A stretch of DNA of 25,077 bases, from NCBI GenBank assembly GCA_050259035.1, contig JBLMZW010000130.1, positions 1 to 25,077 of the forward strand, given 5' to 3'. Of this stretch, positions 15,565 through 23,164 are shown one piece after another (position 1 is the stretch's first letter; each line of letters begins with the position of its first letter). Position numbers and translations under genes: made by a program. The stretch comes from JBLMZW01 sp050259035. GTDB lineage: Bacteria > Bacillota > Syntrophomonadia > Syntrophomonadales > DTU052. The notes below the pieces were generated by a model that saw only the letters and a list, made by a program, of their open reading frames with translations, was not told where the DNA came from and searched no databases.

Positions 15565-17378
15565 TGATTGATCGGGGATATATAAGAATTTTAAAGATAG
15601 ATTTAACTACCAGGACCTTTGAGGTAAAGGATCGGCCTGATCTGAATACATATCTGGGTGGTGTGGGGCTGGCCGCCAAGCTTTTAGACGAAGAAATGGA
15701 TTATACGCTTGAGGCATTGGATCCCGGGCAACCCATCGTTTTTGCCATTGGGCCTATGTCAACCATTTTCCCGGTGGTGACTAAGGTTTGCTGTATGTTC
15801 CGCTCCCCTCTAACCGGAGAATTGGGTGAAAGCTATGCCGGCGGCCGTCTGGCCATGGCTATGCTGTTAGCCGGCTATGATGCCCTGGTTATTAAAGGGA
15901 AGGCGGAGCGTCCGGTGTACATTTCGGTTACTTCCCGGGCTGTAAGTATTAAAAAGGCTGACCCCATGTGGGGAACCACCAGCGAGGAAACAGGACGCTA
16001 TCTGCGGGAAGTGGAAGCGGGAAGAGGTTTTCGCTCTACTGTCCGGATTGGGCAAGCGGGCGAGAAATTAATCCTGTATGCCAACCTGAATGTCGATACC
16101 TATCGCCACTTCGGCCGGCTAGGGCCTGGAGCTATATTTGGCAGCAAGAATCTTAAGGCCTTACTCGTATCCGGAGACAAAGATTACAGAATCCCCAAAG
16201 AGAATTACCGTGAGTATCGCAAGGTTTACGATGAAATCTATAAAAGGGTCACACAGACCGAGGTGTTAGAAAAATATCATGACCTGGGGACTCCGGTTAA
16301 CGTCCTAAAGTTGAATTCGATGAACGCTCTTCCTACACGCAATTTACAGCAGGGTCAGTTTGACAATGCGCAGGAATTTTCCGGTGAATCCTTCGCTGAA
16401 GAACGATTGGTTCGAAAAGCGGCCTGCATTGGCTGCCCGGTAGGGTGTATCCATATAGGTCAGTACCGGCGTCTTTTCGGAGCCCGAAGCCACGAATACG
16501 AAACTATTAACTTGCCCTATGATCATGAGTTGATTTTTGCCCTGGGGACTTTCTTAGGTACCAGCAACAAGGATGATTTCTTTGCCATGCTTGACAAAGT
16601 AGAGGCTTATGGGCTGGATGTAATGTCCGTCGGGGTGGCTTTAGGGTGGCTAACTGAGGCTTTCCAGAAAGGGCTGGTTACGGAAGAGCAGACCATGACC
16701 CGGCTGGATTTCGGGTACGTTGAGGGTTATTTGAAGGCCATTGATGAACTCGTTCGAGCTGGTAATGAACTTTATCGCGACCTCGGAAAAGGGACAGAAT
16801 TTGCTGCGAAGAAATACGGTGGTCTGGAATTTGCCATGGCCTTAGGAAAAACTGAGATGACCGGTTATCATACCGGTTACGGTGCCATTCTGGGACAGGC
16901 GGTAGGTGCCAGGCATTCCCACCTTGATAACGCCGGGTACAGTACCGATCAGTCTCGCAATTGGGAGGAACGGGATGAATTCGTTGATGCCATATTCAGA
17001 GAAGAAATCGCTCGGTGTGTGGTCAACTGCCTGGTTATATGTTTGTTCTCCCGCAATATTTACGATCTGGATACGGTTACGATGGCGTTAAATTCGATAG
17101 GTATGAATCGGACTAAGGATGAACTCCTGGAATTGGGGAAGAAAATCTATAGATTGAAACTGGAAATGAAGAAAAAGATGAACTTTGATTTTCGGGCATT
17201 ACGATTCCCCAAACGATTTTTCGAAACACCGTCTCTGCAAGGAAAGCTGGAAGAAGATGTTATGCAGGATCTTCTTCAGCGCTATGCTGGTCGGGTAGAT
17301 GAGTTCATGGAAGAGGTGCCCCTGGATGGAGAGGAAACAGTTGAGAAAAAGGGTTTTGTCCTCAAGGGAGGCAGCTGA
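15561..17378 (+). CDS. Aldehyde:ferredoxin oxidoreductase-family protein (probable tungsten enzyme)
   Basis: AOR enzymes oxidise aldehydes to acids, or run in reverse, with a tungsten bis-pyranopterin and one [4Fe-4S] cluster. Counting from ATG 15561, the cluster ligands are C289, C292 and C296 (CIGCPVGC) and C494, the same spacing as the Pyrococcus AOR. The N-terminal pterin domain has GGVGLAAKLLDEE near 34 and YAGGRLAMAMLLAGYDAL near 92. Length about 605 is normal. ATG 15561 overlaps the ferredoxin stop; ATG 15564 has slightly better spacing to GGAGG (15552-15556). The real aldehyde cannot be predicted, and many Clostridia carry several AOR-family paralogues of unknown substrate. The pterin genes at 19945 onward could supply its cofactor. 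It overlaps the next gene by 53 bases. Confidence 0.9.
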   Translation: MMIDRGYIRILKIDLTTRTFEVKDRPDLNTYLGGVGLAAKLLDEEMDYTLEALDPGQPIVFAIGPMSTIFPVVTKVCCMFRSPLTGELGESYAGGRLAMAMLLAGYDALVIKGKAERPVYISVTSRAVSIKKADPMWGTTSEETGRYLREVEAGRGFRSTVRIGQAGEKLILYANLNVDTYRHFGRLGPGAIFGSKNLKALLVSGDKDYRIPKENYREYRKVYDEIYKRVTQTEVLEKYHDLGTPVNVLKLNSMNALPTRNLQQGQFDNAQEFSGESFAEERLVRKAACIGCPVGCIHIGQYRRLFGARSHEYETINLPYDHELIFALGTFLGTSNKDDFFAMLDKVEAYGLDVMSVGVALGWLTEAFQKGLVTEEQTMTRLDFGYVEGYLKAIDELVRAGNELYRDLGKGTEFAAKKYGGLEFAMALGKTEMTGYHTGYGAILGQAVGARHSHLDNAGYSTDQSRNWEERDEFVDAIFREEIARCVVNCLVICLFSRNIYDLDTVTMALNSIGMNRTKDELLELGKKIYRLKLEMKKKMNFDFRALRFPKRFFETPSLQGKLEEDVMQDLLQRYAGRVDEFMEEVPLDGEETVEKKGFVLKGGS

Positions 17379-17880
17379 ACCTGACAAAAGGGCCAGTTGG
17401 AGCAGAACTATATGCCAGCAATTGGGGGAAATACCCGAGGTTGCAACGGCCCGGCTATTAATGGCCTATGTCCCGGTACGAAACGAGGTTGATATTTCTG
17501 AGTTCTGGCTGGCACGATGGAATAAAGGACAAAGGATAGCACTTCCGGTGGTAGTAGGGAACCAGCTTGAGGCGGTGGAATTCACCGGCTGGGTCAATAC
17601 CCGTGAAGGCGCTTTCGGCATCAAAGAACCTGTAGGCGAGCCTTTATCACCAGAATTAGTTGATGCGGTACTGGTGCCAGGGGTGGTGTTTGACCGCCAT
17701 GGCTGGCGACTGGGATATGGCAAAGGATTCTACGACCGTTTCCTCCCCCGTCTCCCACAGACGGCCTTCACCTGCGGAATAGCCTTCGAGCTTCAAGTCG
17801 TCGATTCCATCATCCCCGCCGAACACGACATCAGGCTTAAAGCCCTGGTCACTGAAGCGGGCCGAGAACCGCAGTTTTAA
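17326..17880 (+). CDS. 5-formyltetrahydrofolate cyclo-ligase
   Basis: This enzyme uses ATP to turn 5-formyl-THF into 5,10-methenyl-THF, recovering folate. It has the RKRVLSSR start, the PVRNEVD segment near 50, GAFGIKEP (96-102) and the hallmark GYGKGFYDR (130-138). Length 184 is normal. ATG 17326 is chosen because AAGAGGTG (17311-17318) is seven bases upstream and the protein then begins as in the family; a longer frame from 17299 has no good ribosome site. The 53-base overlap with the AOR gene implies co-translation, though the metabolic link is unclear. Confidence 0.92.
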   Translation: MERKQLRKRVLSSREAAEPDKRASWSRTICQQLGEIPEVATARLLMAYVPVRNEVDISEFWLARWNKGQRIALPVVVGNQLEAVEFTGWVNTREGAFGIKEPVGEPLSPELVDAVLVPGVVFDRHGWRLGYGKGFYDRFLPRLPQTAFTCGIAFELQVVDSIIPAEHDIRLKALVTEAGREPQF

Positions 17881-17912
17881 TAATAAAAAAGGGACCCGTA
17901 AATACAGGCCCC
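17881..17912 (-). terminator. Intrinsic terminator for the SPFH gene (minus strand)
   Basis: Read on the minus strand, GGGGCC-loop-GGTCCC (17912-17891, one A·C mismatch in six pairs) is followed by TTTTTTATTA. It lies 19 bases after the SPFH stop. In the plus direction there is no T-run after the stem, so it mainly serves the minus-strand operon. Confidence 0.6.
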
Positions 17913-17931
17913 TGTGTCATAACACGCGTAT

Positions 17932-18879
17932 TTAACTTGGTTTAACTTCGCTGACCTTTGCTTCGTCTTTTACGACTTCCTTTAAGGCGGCAAAGACACT
18001 GCCCAGCCCGGATAATTCAGCCGGAATAATGAGTTTGGTACTGGCGCCGTTCCCAATGTCTTTTAGGGTTTCGAGCGACTTCAGAGCGATTACTTTCTCA
18101 TCGGCTCCTGCGTCCCTAATCATCTTAAGGCTGTCAGCATAAGCCTGCTGTACCTTTAGAATAGCCTGAGCCTGACCGTCTGCCTGCAAAATGGTTGATT
18201 CCCGGGTACCTTCCGCTTCTCGGATAGCTGCTTCCCGAGAGGCCTCGGCGTGGAGTATGGCTGCTTGTTTTTCTCCTTCAGCATTCAGTATAGCAGCAGT
18301 CTTCTGTCCTTCGGCTCGCAGAACTGCTTCCCGCTTTTCACGTTCGGCCCGCATCTGTTTTTCCATAGCTTGTTGAATATCTGACGGGGGAACAATGTTT
18401 TTCAATTCGACCCGGTTAACTTTAATCCCCCATTTGTCAGTGGCTTCATCCAGCACCTGTCTTAATTTGGAGTTAACAATGTCCCTGGATGTTAGAGTGT
18501 GGTCCAGTTCCATTTCCCCAATTATATTACGAAGAGTGGTAGCGCAAAGATTTTCTATTGCGAGCAACGGATTGGCTATTTCGTAAATATACCTGAAGGG
18601 GTCTGTAACCTGGTAATAAACGACGGTATCTACTTGAATATTAACGTTGTCCTTGGTTATAACCCCCTGGGGCGGAAAGTCCACTACCTGTTCTCTGAGG
18701 TCAACAATGGCCCTAAAACGATCAATTACCGGAATAATAATGTTTATGCCCTGTTCCGCTTTGGCTTGAAATTTACCCAGTCTTTCAACGATACCAACAG
18801 TTGACTGTCTGATTACTTTTATAGAACGAAATAGAATAATAAGGACTAGTAATACTATTACTGCATAAAGAAACTCCAT
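17932..18879 (-). CDS. SPFH/stomatin-like membrane protein (QmcA type)
   Basis: SPFH proteins oligomerise on the inner face of the membrane in microdomains and are thought to organise or guard membrane proteins. One N-terminal helix (about 4-22) is followed by the SPFH domain (about 25-185, with VGIVERLGKF and IIIPVIDRF) and a coiled coil built from repeating AEG/AEA units (about 185-240), then a helical tail. The ribosome site AGGGAGG is ideally spaced from ATG 18879. It lies 19 bases behind the nfeD-type gene; this pairing is the standard partnership for the family. Specific substrate or partner is not known. Confidence 0.93.
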   Translation of the reverse strand: MEFLYAVIVLLVLIILFRSIKVIRQSTVGIVERLGKFQAKAEQGINIIIPVIDRFRAIVDLREQVVDFPPQGVITKDNVNIQVDTVVYYQVTDPFRYIYEIANPLLAIENLCATTLRNIIGEMELDHTLTSRDIVNSKLRQVLDEATDKWGIKVNRVELKNIVPPSDIQQAMEKQMRAEREKREAVLRAEGQKTAAILNAEGEKQAAILHAEASREAAIREAEGTRESTILQADGQAQAILKVQQAYADSLKMIRDAGADEKVIALKSLETLKDIGNGASTKLIIPAELSGLGSVFAALKEVVKDEAKVSEVKPS

Positions 18880-18898
18880 TCAAAAACCTCCCTAAAAT

Positions 18899-19336
18899 TT
18901 AATCCTGCACGGGTTCAACCAGAATTTTAACTCCTTCTATCGCCCGTACTACTACCCTGGAATTCTCGGGTATTTCTTGATTAGCGCTGGCAGTCCATAC
19001 CTCCCCGTTAAGCTTTACCTGGCCGGTCTGGAATGGAGTAATCTCCTGGGTTACCAGTCCGATAGCTCCTACCAGCGAGTCGACATTGCTTCTAACTTCC
19101 TTAGTTTTAAAGAATTTCATGACCAGTGGTCTGGTAAAGACAATGAAGAAAACTGTTATCACGGCAAAAACCAGAATCTGTGCTCCCAGGCCGGACAGGA
19201 GTCCCAGCTTGACTCCCAGGCTTACCAGTAATGCTCCTAAAGCCAGCCATAGGAACCAAAAGCCTAAAGTAAAAACCTCTACAATACCGCATAATATACC
19301 AATTACCAGCCAGACCACATATGAGAAACCGCTCAA
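18899..19336 (-). CDS. NfeD-family membrane protein
   Basis: Short NfeD proteins are the partners of SPFH proteins. There are three to four hydrophobic stretches in the first 75 residues (WLVIGILCGIVEVFTLGFW first), then an OB-fold domain (about 85-145) with LVGAIGLVTQEI, GQVKLNGEVWTA and VVVRAIEGVKILVEP. There is no N-terminal ClpP-like protease domain, so it is the short form. The start is TTG at 19336, supported by GGAGGTGA seven to eight bases before. It is first of a two-gene minus-strand operon. Confidence 0.9.
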   Translation of the reverse strand: MSGFSYVVWLVIGILCGIVEVFTLGFWFLWLALGALLVSLGVKLGLLSGLGAQILVFAVITVFFIVFTRPLVMKFFKTKEVRSNVDSLVGAIGLVTQEITPFQTGQVKLNGEVWTASANQEIPENSRVVVRAIEGVKILVEPVQD

Positions 19337-19426
19337 CCCCCGTCACCTCCCCGCGCTCTTTCTCACATATATATTACCATATTCAAATAATATAAGGATT
19401 TATGATCTAGTTCGAGGAATTTTTAG

Positions 19427-19465
19427 TGTTGCGTAAGGCATTTCCTGCGGTACCGAGAAGCAACA
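19427..19465. repeat. Inverted repeat in the nfeD-moeA spacer
   Basis: TGTTGC (19427-19432) and GCAACA (19460-19465) flank 27 bases with no obvious inner fold. It lies in the divergent part of the long spacer 19337-19753. Elsewhere in the first 190 bases of that spacer I see only AT-rich DNA and no gene. Significance uncertain. Confidence 0.2.
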
Positions 19466-19537
19466 GGATTGTTTCCAAACGTCTGCACGGTCAACCTACA
19501 GGAAAATCAATGTAAATCGCCTGGCTGAGTTCGAATT

Positions 19538-19567
19538 TTGTCTAATTGCAGAGCCATGTAGTATAAT
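19538..19567 (+). promoter_or_regulatory. Promoter for the moeA-moaAC operon
   Basis: TTGTCT (19538-19543) and a perfect TATAAT (19562-19567) are separated by 18 bases. The predicted start near 19574 leaves a leader of about 180 bases before the first gene, which holds the riboswitch-like element and terminator. Confidence 0.6.
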
Positions 19568-19616
19568 ACGTGGTGTAAAAGTATTTATGTCTTTTTTATG
19601 AAGCATTTGACTCCGA

Positions 19617-19710
19617 TTTGACTAACCTAAGGCTAAGCTACGGTTGGTTGAACGATAGGGTATGACGGGAAACTGGCATGCCTCCTGCTGGAAAGGAGCA
19701 ATTAATCAGA
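19617..19710 (+). ncRNA. Moco/Tuco riboswitch-like aptamer
   Basis: The leader of a pterin-cofactor operon contains a foldable RNA. Closing stem: 19617-19625 with 19702-19710 (8 of 9 pairs, including one G·U). Inside are CTAACC with GGTTGG (19622-19627/19642-19647), GGTATG with CATGCC around ACGGGAAACTGG (19659-19683), and CTCC with GGAG around TGCTGGAAA. The text GGCATGCCTCC…GCTGGAAAGGAG is what I remember of the molybdenum-cofactor RNA motif. Ligand would be Moco or its tungsten form. Pairings are seen; class assignment rests on memory plus position before moe/moa genes. Confidence 0.72.
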
Positions 19711-19737
19711 CACCCTTTTCAGGGTGCCTGTTTTTTT
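19707..19737 (+). terminator. Intrinsic terminator of the riboswitch leader
   Basis: CAGACACCCT-TTTC-AGGGTGCCTG (one A·C mismatch) is followed by seven T. Its 5' arm shares CAGA with the 3' strand of the aptamer closing stem, so the two compete. It lies before the first gene, which makes it an attenuator rather than an end-of-operon terminator. Confidence 0.8.
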
Positions 19738-19753
19738 GGGGAGGTGACCTGTT

Positions 19754-19930
19754 GTGGATAAAAAAGAACAGTTAAAAAAAGAACTGATGGAGAAGTCAGA
19801 AAAGGGCAAGATAAGCTGTAATGTTGCCAGAAAATTAGCTCAGGATCTCGGGGTATCAACCCATGAAGTCGGAGAGACATGTAATGAATTAAAAATCAAA
19901 ATATTCGCCTGTGAATTAGGTTGTTTTTAG
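19754..19930 (+). CDS. Small Cys-containing protein at the head of the pterin-cofactor operon
   Basis: A 58-codon gene too short for routine calls: GTG 19754 follows GGGAGGTGA six bases upstream and TAG ends at 19930. The product begins MDKKEQLKKELMEKSEKGKI, then SCNVARKLAQDLGVSTHEVGETCNELKI, which looks like a helix-turn-helix-sized helical unit, and ends KIFACELGCF. Cysteines are at about 22, 45, 53 and 57. I recall similar short proteins with the LGCF ending next to Mo/W genes in Clostridia, but cannot check. It is the first gene after the riboswitch attenuator and 14 bases before moeA. A metal-sensing or DNA-binding role is a guess. Confidence 0.7.
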   Translation: MDKKEQLKKELMEKSEKGKISCNVARKLAQDLGVSTHEVGETCNELKIKIFACELGCF

Positions 19931-19944
19931 CCGGGAGTTAAAAA

Positions 19945-21156
19945 TTGACGGAATTTTTTAAGGTTTTGAGACTGGAAGAAGCTCGCCGCATTTTGCAGGA
20001 TTTGTGGCCGAGCCCGACAATAACAGAGGTCCCTTTGATAGATTCCCTGGGTAAAACTCTGGCCGATAATGTTATCGCAGCCGAAGACCTGCCGCCATTT
20101 GGCCGCTCTACCGTAGACGGGTTTGCGGTGAAAGCGGAAGATACCTTTGGTGCCAGTGAAGGTCTGCCCGCCTTTCTGACTTACAGTGGGGAAGTGATGA
20201 TGGGCGAGGCCCCTCAGATGGAGATCGAGAAAGGAGAATGTGTCTGGATTCCGACCGGGGGAATGCTCCCCCGCGGAACCGATTCCGTTGTAATGGTGGA
20301 ATATACTGACCGGCTGGGAGAAGATACCATCCTGATTACCAGGCCGGTAAGCCCCGGTGAGAATGTAATTAGACCGGGCGAGGATTGTGCGTCCGGTGAT
20401 GTGGCTTTACCGGGTGGACAGGTGATGCGGCCACAGGATATTGGGGTCGCGGCAGCTCTGGGGTTATCGGTTCTTAAAGTTAACGCTCCTATCAAGGTTG
20501 GGATTATTTCCACCGGAGATGAAATAGTTGATATCGATAAACGACCGACGGGAGCACAGGTAAGGGATGTAAACAGTTATACTTTGGCCGCCGGGGTAAT
20601 AAGACGGGGAGGGATCCCCGCTATTTATGGAGTAGTCCCGGATGACTTTGAGTCTTTACGGAGAAAAACTGAAACCGCTCTATTGGAAAATGATTGTTTG
20701 CTGTTGTCTGGAGGAAGTTCTGTAGGAACCCGCGATTTCAGTCTGCAGGTTTTGCAGTCTTTTGAGGGATGCCGGGTTTTGTTCCATGGGTTATCGGTCA
20801 AGCCCGGTAAGCCAACCCTGGGGGTGAGTCTGGGGAATGGCAAAGTCGTGGTTGGTTTACCGGGACATCCGGTTTCAGCGTTGATGATTTTTAACGTTCT
20901 GCTGGGACCTTTAATGTCTAAAGGGATACAGAATCTGGCCGGGGCGGTTCTCAGTGACAGCATAGCATCTCAGCCCGGGCGCGATGATTTTGTCAGGGTG
21001 CGTTTATTTCAAGAGGAAGAAAGAATGATAGCCACCCCGGTTTATGGCAAAGCCGGACTGATCAGGATAATGTCGCAGGCGGATGGATTCATTCATATTC
21101 CTTACGAGAAACAAGGAATTAACAAAGGTGATCCGGTCATAGTCCAATTATTTTAA
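19945..21156 (+). CDS. moeA: Molybdopterin molybdenumtransferase MoeA
   Basis: MoeA inserts molybdate (or tungstate) into adenylylated molybdopterin. The N-terminal domain has STVDGFAVKAEDTFGAS near 52; the pterin-binding domain runs from IKVGIISTGDEIV (about 182) through SGGSSVGTRDF (about 254), and GLPGHPVSAL (about 306) precedes the C-terminal domain. Length 403 is normal. TTG 19945 follows GGGAG eight bases upstream; no upstream alternative fits. It is one of two MoeA-type genes in this operon. Confidence 0.95.
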   Translation: MTEFFKVLRLEEARRILQDLWPSPTITEVPLIDSLGKTLADNVIAAEDLPPFGRSTVDGFAVKAEDTFGASEGLPAFLTYSGEVMMGEAPQMEIEKGECVWIPTGGMLPRGTDSVVMVEYTDRLGEDTILITRPVSPGENVIRPGEDCASGDVALPGGQVMRPQDIGVAAALGLSVLKVNAPIKVGIISTGDEIVDIDKRPTGAQVRDVNSYTLAAGVIRRGGIPAIYGVVPDDFESLRRKTETALLENDCLLLSGGSSVGTRDFSLQVLQSFEGCRVLFHGLSVKPGKPTLGVSLGNGKVVVGLPGHPVSALMIFNVLLGPLMSKGIQNLAGAVLSDSIASQPGRDDFVRVRLFQEEERMIATPVYGKAGLIRIMSQADGFIHIPYEKQGINKGDPVIVQLF

Positions 21157-21187
21157 AAAATAACCTTTCCTGATTAAGGAGGCTGCG

Positions 21188-23107
21188 ATGGGCCGCAAAG
21201 TATATATTGACAATATGCCTCTGGGAGAGGCAATACAAACTGTAATAAAACGAGTTTTTAAGGATAATAAATTCGAAGTAAAGAAAGAGACCATTCCGGT
21301 AGTCGAATCACTGGGAAGGATTACTGCGGAACCGGTGTGGGCGAAAAAGTCATCGCCACACTTCAGTGCTTCGGCGATGGATGGGATTGCCGTAAGATCA
21401 AGTGATACCTTTGGGGCGACAGAAACCAGCCCGGTCTTCTTAAAAAGAGACCGGGATTTTATAGAAGTTGATACCGGAGATCCGGTGCCTCAGCAGTTTG
21501 ATGCCGTGGTAATGATAGAGGATGTAAACTTTAAAGATATTGATACCGTGGAATTAATACTGGCAGCTGTTCCCTGGCAGCATATTCGATCAGTCGGGGA
21601 AGATGTGGTGGAGGCTCAGATGATACTCCCGGCCGGATTCCGAGTAGGTCCTTATGAAATAGGGGCTTTTCTAACCGCCGGGGTTTCTGAAGTGCTAGTT
21701 ACCGAGAGCCCGCAGGTAATTATCATTCCTACGGGTACCGAACTGGTGAACCCGGGAACCGAAACCGGTGCTCCCGGGGAGATAACTGATTCGAATAGCT
21801 GGATGCTGGCAGCTTTATGCAAGGAATGGGGGGCCACTCCGGTGCGGTTTCCCATTGTAATAGATGACAGGGATGCATTAAAGGATGCGGTTTCCCGGGC
21901 TGTTTCTGAGGGAGATATGGTCGTGGTATGCTCGGGTTCTTCGGCCGGACGTGAGGACTTCACTGCGGATACCATAGCTAATCTTGGAGAACTGGTTCTG
22001 CACGGGATTGCAACCCGGCCAGGAAAGCCCATGATATTCGGCATGGTTAACCAGCGTCCGGTATTGGGTGTTCCCGGATATCCGGTTTCCGCGTCTCTAA
22101 TATTCGAGTTGTTCGCCCAACCTATTATTAATGGGATGCAGGGACACCGCGTTCCTCAAACCGCCGTGGTAGAGGCACGGCTGGCGCGCAAAATGGCTTC
22201 TAATATGGGGACATATGAGTTTGTTCACGTTAATATGGGGCGAATAGGAAAGGAATATGTTGCTTTTCCACTTAACCGGGGAGCGGGAATTACGACCAGT
22301 TTGGTAAAGTCCGATGGAGAGCTGCACATTCCTCAGGGGGAAGAAGGTTATCAGGCGGGGGAAAATGTTACTATTTATTTGAAACGCCCGCTGGATCTGA
22401 TCGACCGTACCTTGTTGGCTATAGGCAGCCACGATATGGCCCTTGATTATTTAGGCAACGTCCTCTGGCGGCGTTTTGGATTAAGATTGTCATCCACTAA
22501 TGTAGGCAGTATGGGCGGGGTAATGGCCCTTAAAAGACATGAGACACATATAGCGGGCATTCATTTGCTCGACACCGATACGGGGGACTATAACGTTTCC
22601 TATTTACAACGTTATCTTAAAGGTGAAAGATTTAAGCTGATAAACCTGGTTATAAGAGAGCAGGGCTTAATGGTTAAGCCTGGCAACCCGTTAGGGATTC
22701 AAAGTATAGAAGATGTATCCGAAAAAGGACTTAGATTTGTTAATCGGCAGAAAGGGGCCGGGACCAGAATACTGCTGGATTATCTCCTTAGCCAGAAAGG
22801 GATTGCCCCGGTAACCATTCACGGATATACTCGCGAGGAGTATTCTCACCTGGCAGTTGCCGCGGCGGTTGCCGGCGATACGGCGGATGCGAGTTTGGGG
22901 ATTTACGCCAGTGCCCGGGCTATGGGACTGGATTTTATTCCGGTAGCGCAAGAAAGATATGATTTGTGTATTCTTCCTGAACTTCCGCAAGTGGAAACCA
23001 TGGAAAAAATCATAGAAGCCATTAAATCCCCGGAATTCATTCAAGAGGTCGTGGATTTTGGCGGATATGATCTGTCTTTATCCGGACAGGTGATGTGGGA
23101 AAACTAG
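21188..23107 (+). CDS. MoeA-like protein fused to a C-terminal periplasmic-binding-protein-like domain
   Basis: Residues 1 to about 405 are a second MoeA: ASAMDGIAVRSSDTFGATE near 59, IPTGTELV near 180, CSGSSAGREDFT near 246 and GVPGYPVSASLI near 296. The remaining 230 or so residues look like a substrate-binding-protein fold of the molybdate/tungstate kind, with GSHDMALDYL near 413, STNVGSMGGVMAL near 436, NRQKGAGTRILLDYLL near 518 and VAAAVAGDTADASLGIY near 561. There is no signal peptide, so this domain is cytoplasmic and may hand over or sense oxyanion. This long form (about 640) is known in archaea and Clostridia, so it is a family architecture, not a local fusion. ATG 21188 follows AAGGAGG. 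It may favour tungsten while moeA favours molybdenum, which is inference. Confidence 0.9.
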   Translation: MGRKVYIDNMPLGEAIQTVIKRVFKDNKFEVKKETIPVVESLGRITAEPVWAKKSSPHFSASAMDGIAVRSSDTFGATETSPVFLKRDRDFIEVDTGDPVPQQFDAVVMIEDVNFKDIDTVELILAAVPWQHIRSVGEDVVEAQMILPAGFRVGPYEIGAFLTAGVSEVLVTESPQVIIIPTGTELVNPGTETGAPGEITDSNSWMLAALCKEWGATPVRFPIVIDDRDALKDAVSRAVSEGDMVVVCSGSSAGREDFTADTIANLGELVLHGIATRPGKPMIFGMVNQRPVLGVPGYPVSASLIFELFAQPIINGMQGHRVPQTAVVEARLARKMASNMGTYEFVHVNMGRIGKEYVAFPLNRGAGITTSLVKSDGELHIPQGEEGYQAGENVTIYLKRPLDLIDRTLLAIGSHDMALDYLGNVLWRRFGLRLSSTNVGSMGGVMALKRHETHIAGIHLLDTDTGDYNVSYLQRYLKGERFKLINLVIREQGLMVKPGNPLGIQSIEDVSEKGLRFVNRQKGAGTRILLDYLLSQKGIAPVTIHGYTREEYSHLAVAAAVAGDTADASLGIYASARAMGLDFIPVAQERYDLCILPELPQVETMEKIIEAIKSPEFIQEVVDFGGYDLSLSGQVMWEN

Positions 23108-23164
23108 CGGCCTAAGGACTTACATATATAGGGATTATATTCCCATTCAGGAGAGTGAAAATGG

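Noticed and set aside
15167..15679. Long minus-strand open frame of 170 codons
   Set aside because: It mirrors the Cys-rich ferredoxin gene, has no ribosome site, and its composition is that of an antisense shadow.
18170..18330. Repetitive DNA within the SPFH gene
   Set aside because: It encodes the AEG/AEA coiled coil common to the family, not a mobile or CRISPR repeat.
19753..19761. A perfect DnaA box (TGTGGATAA) over the GTG start of the small Cys protein gene
   Set aside because: It is a single copy formed by the start codon and the Asp-Lys codons, with no second box close by; chance or coding constraint explains it.
23130..23145. GGGA/TCCC small inverted repeat before moaA
   Set aside because: Only four pairs with no T-run; too weak for a terminator within an operon.
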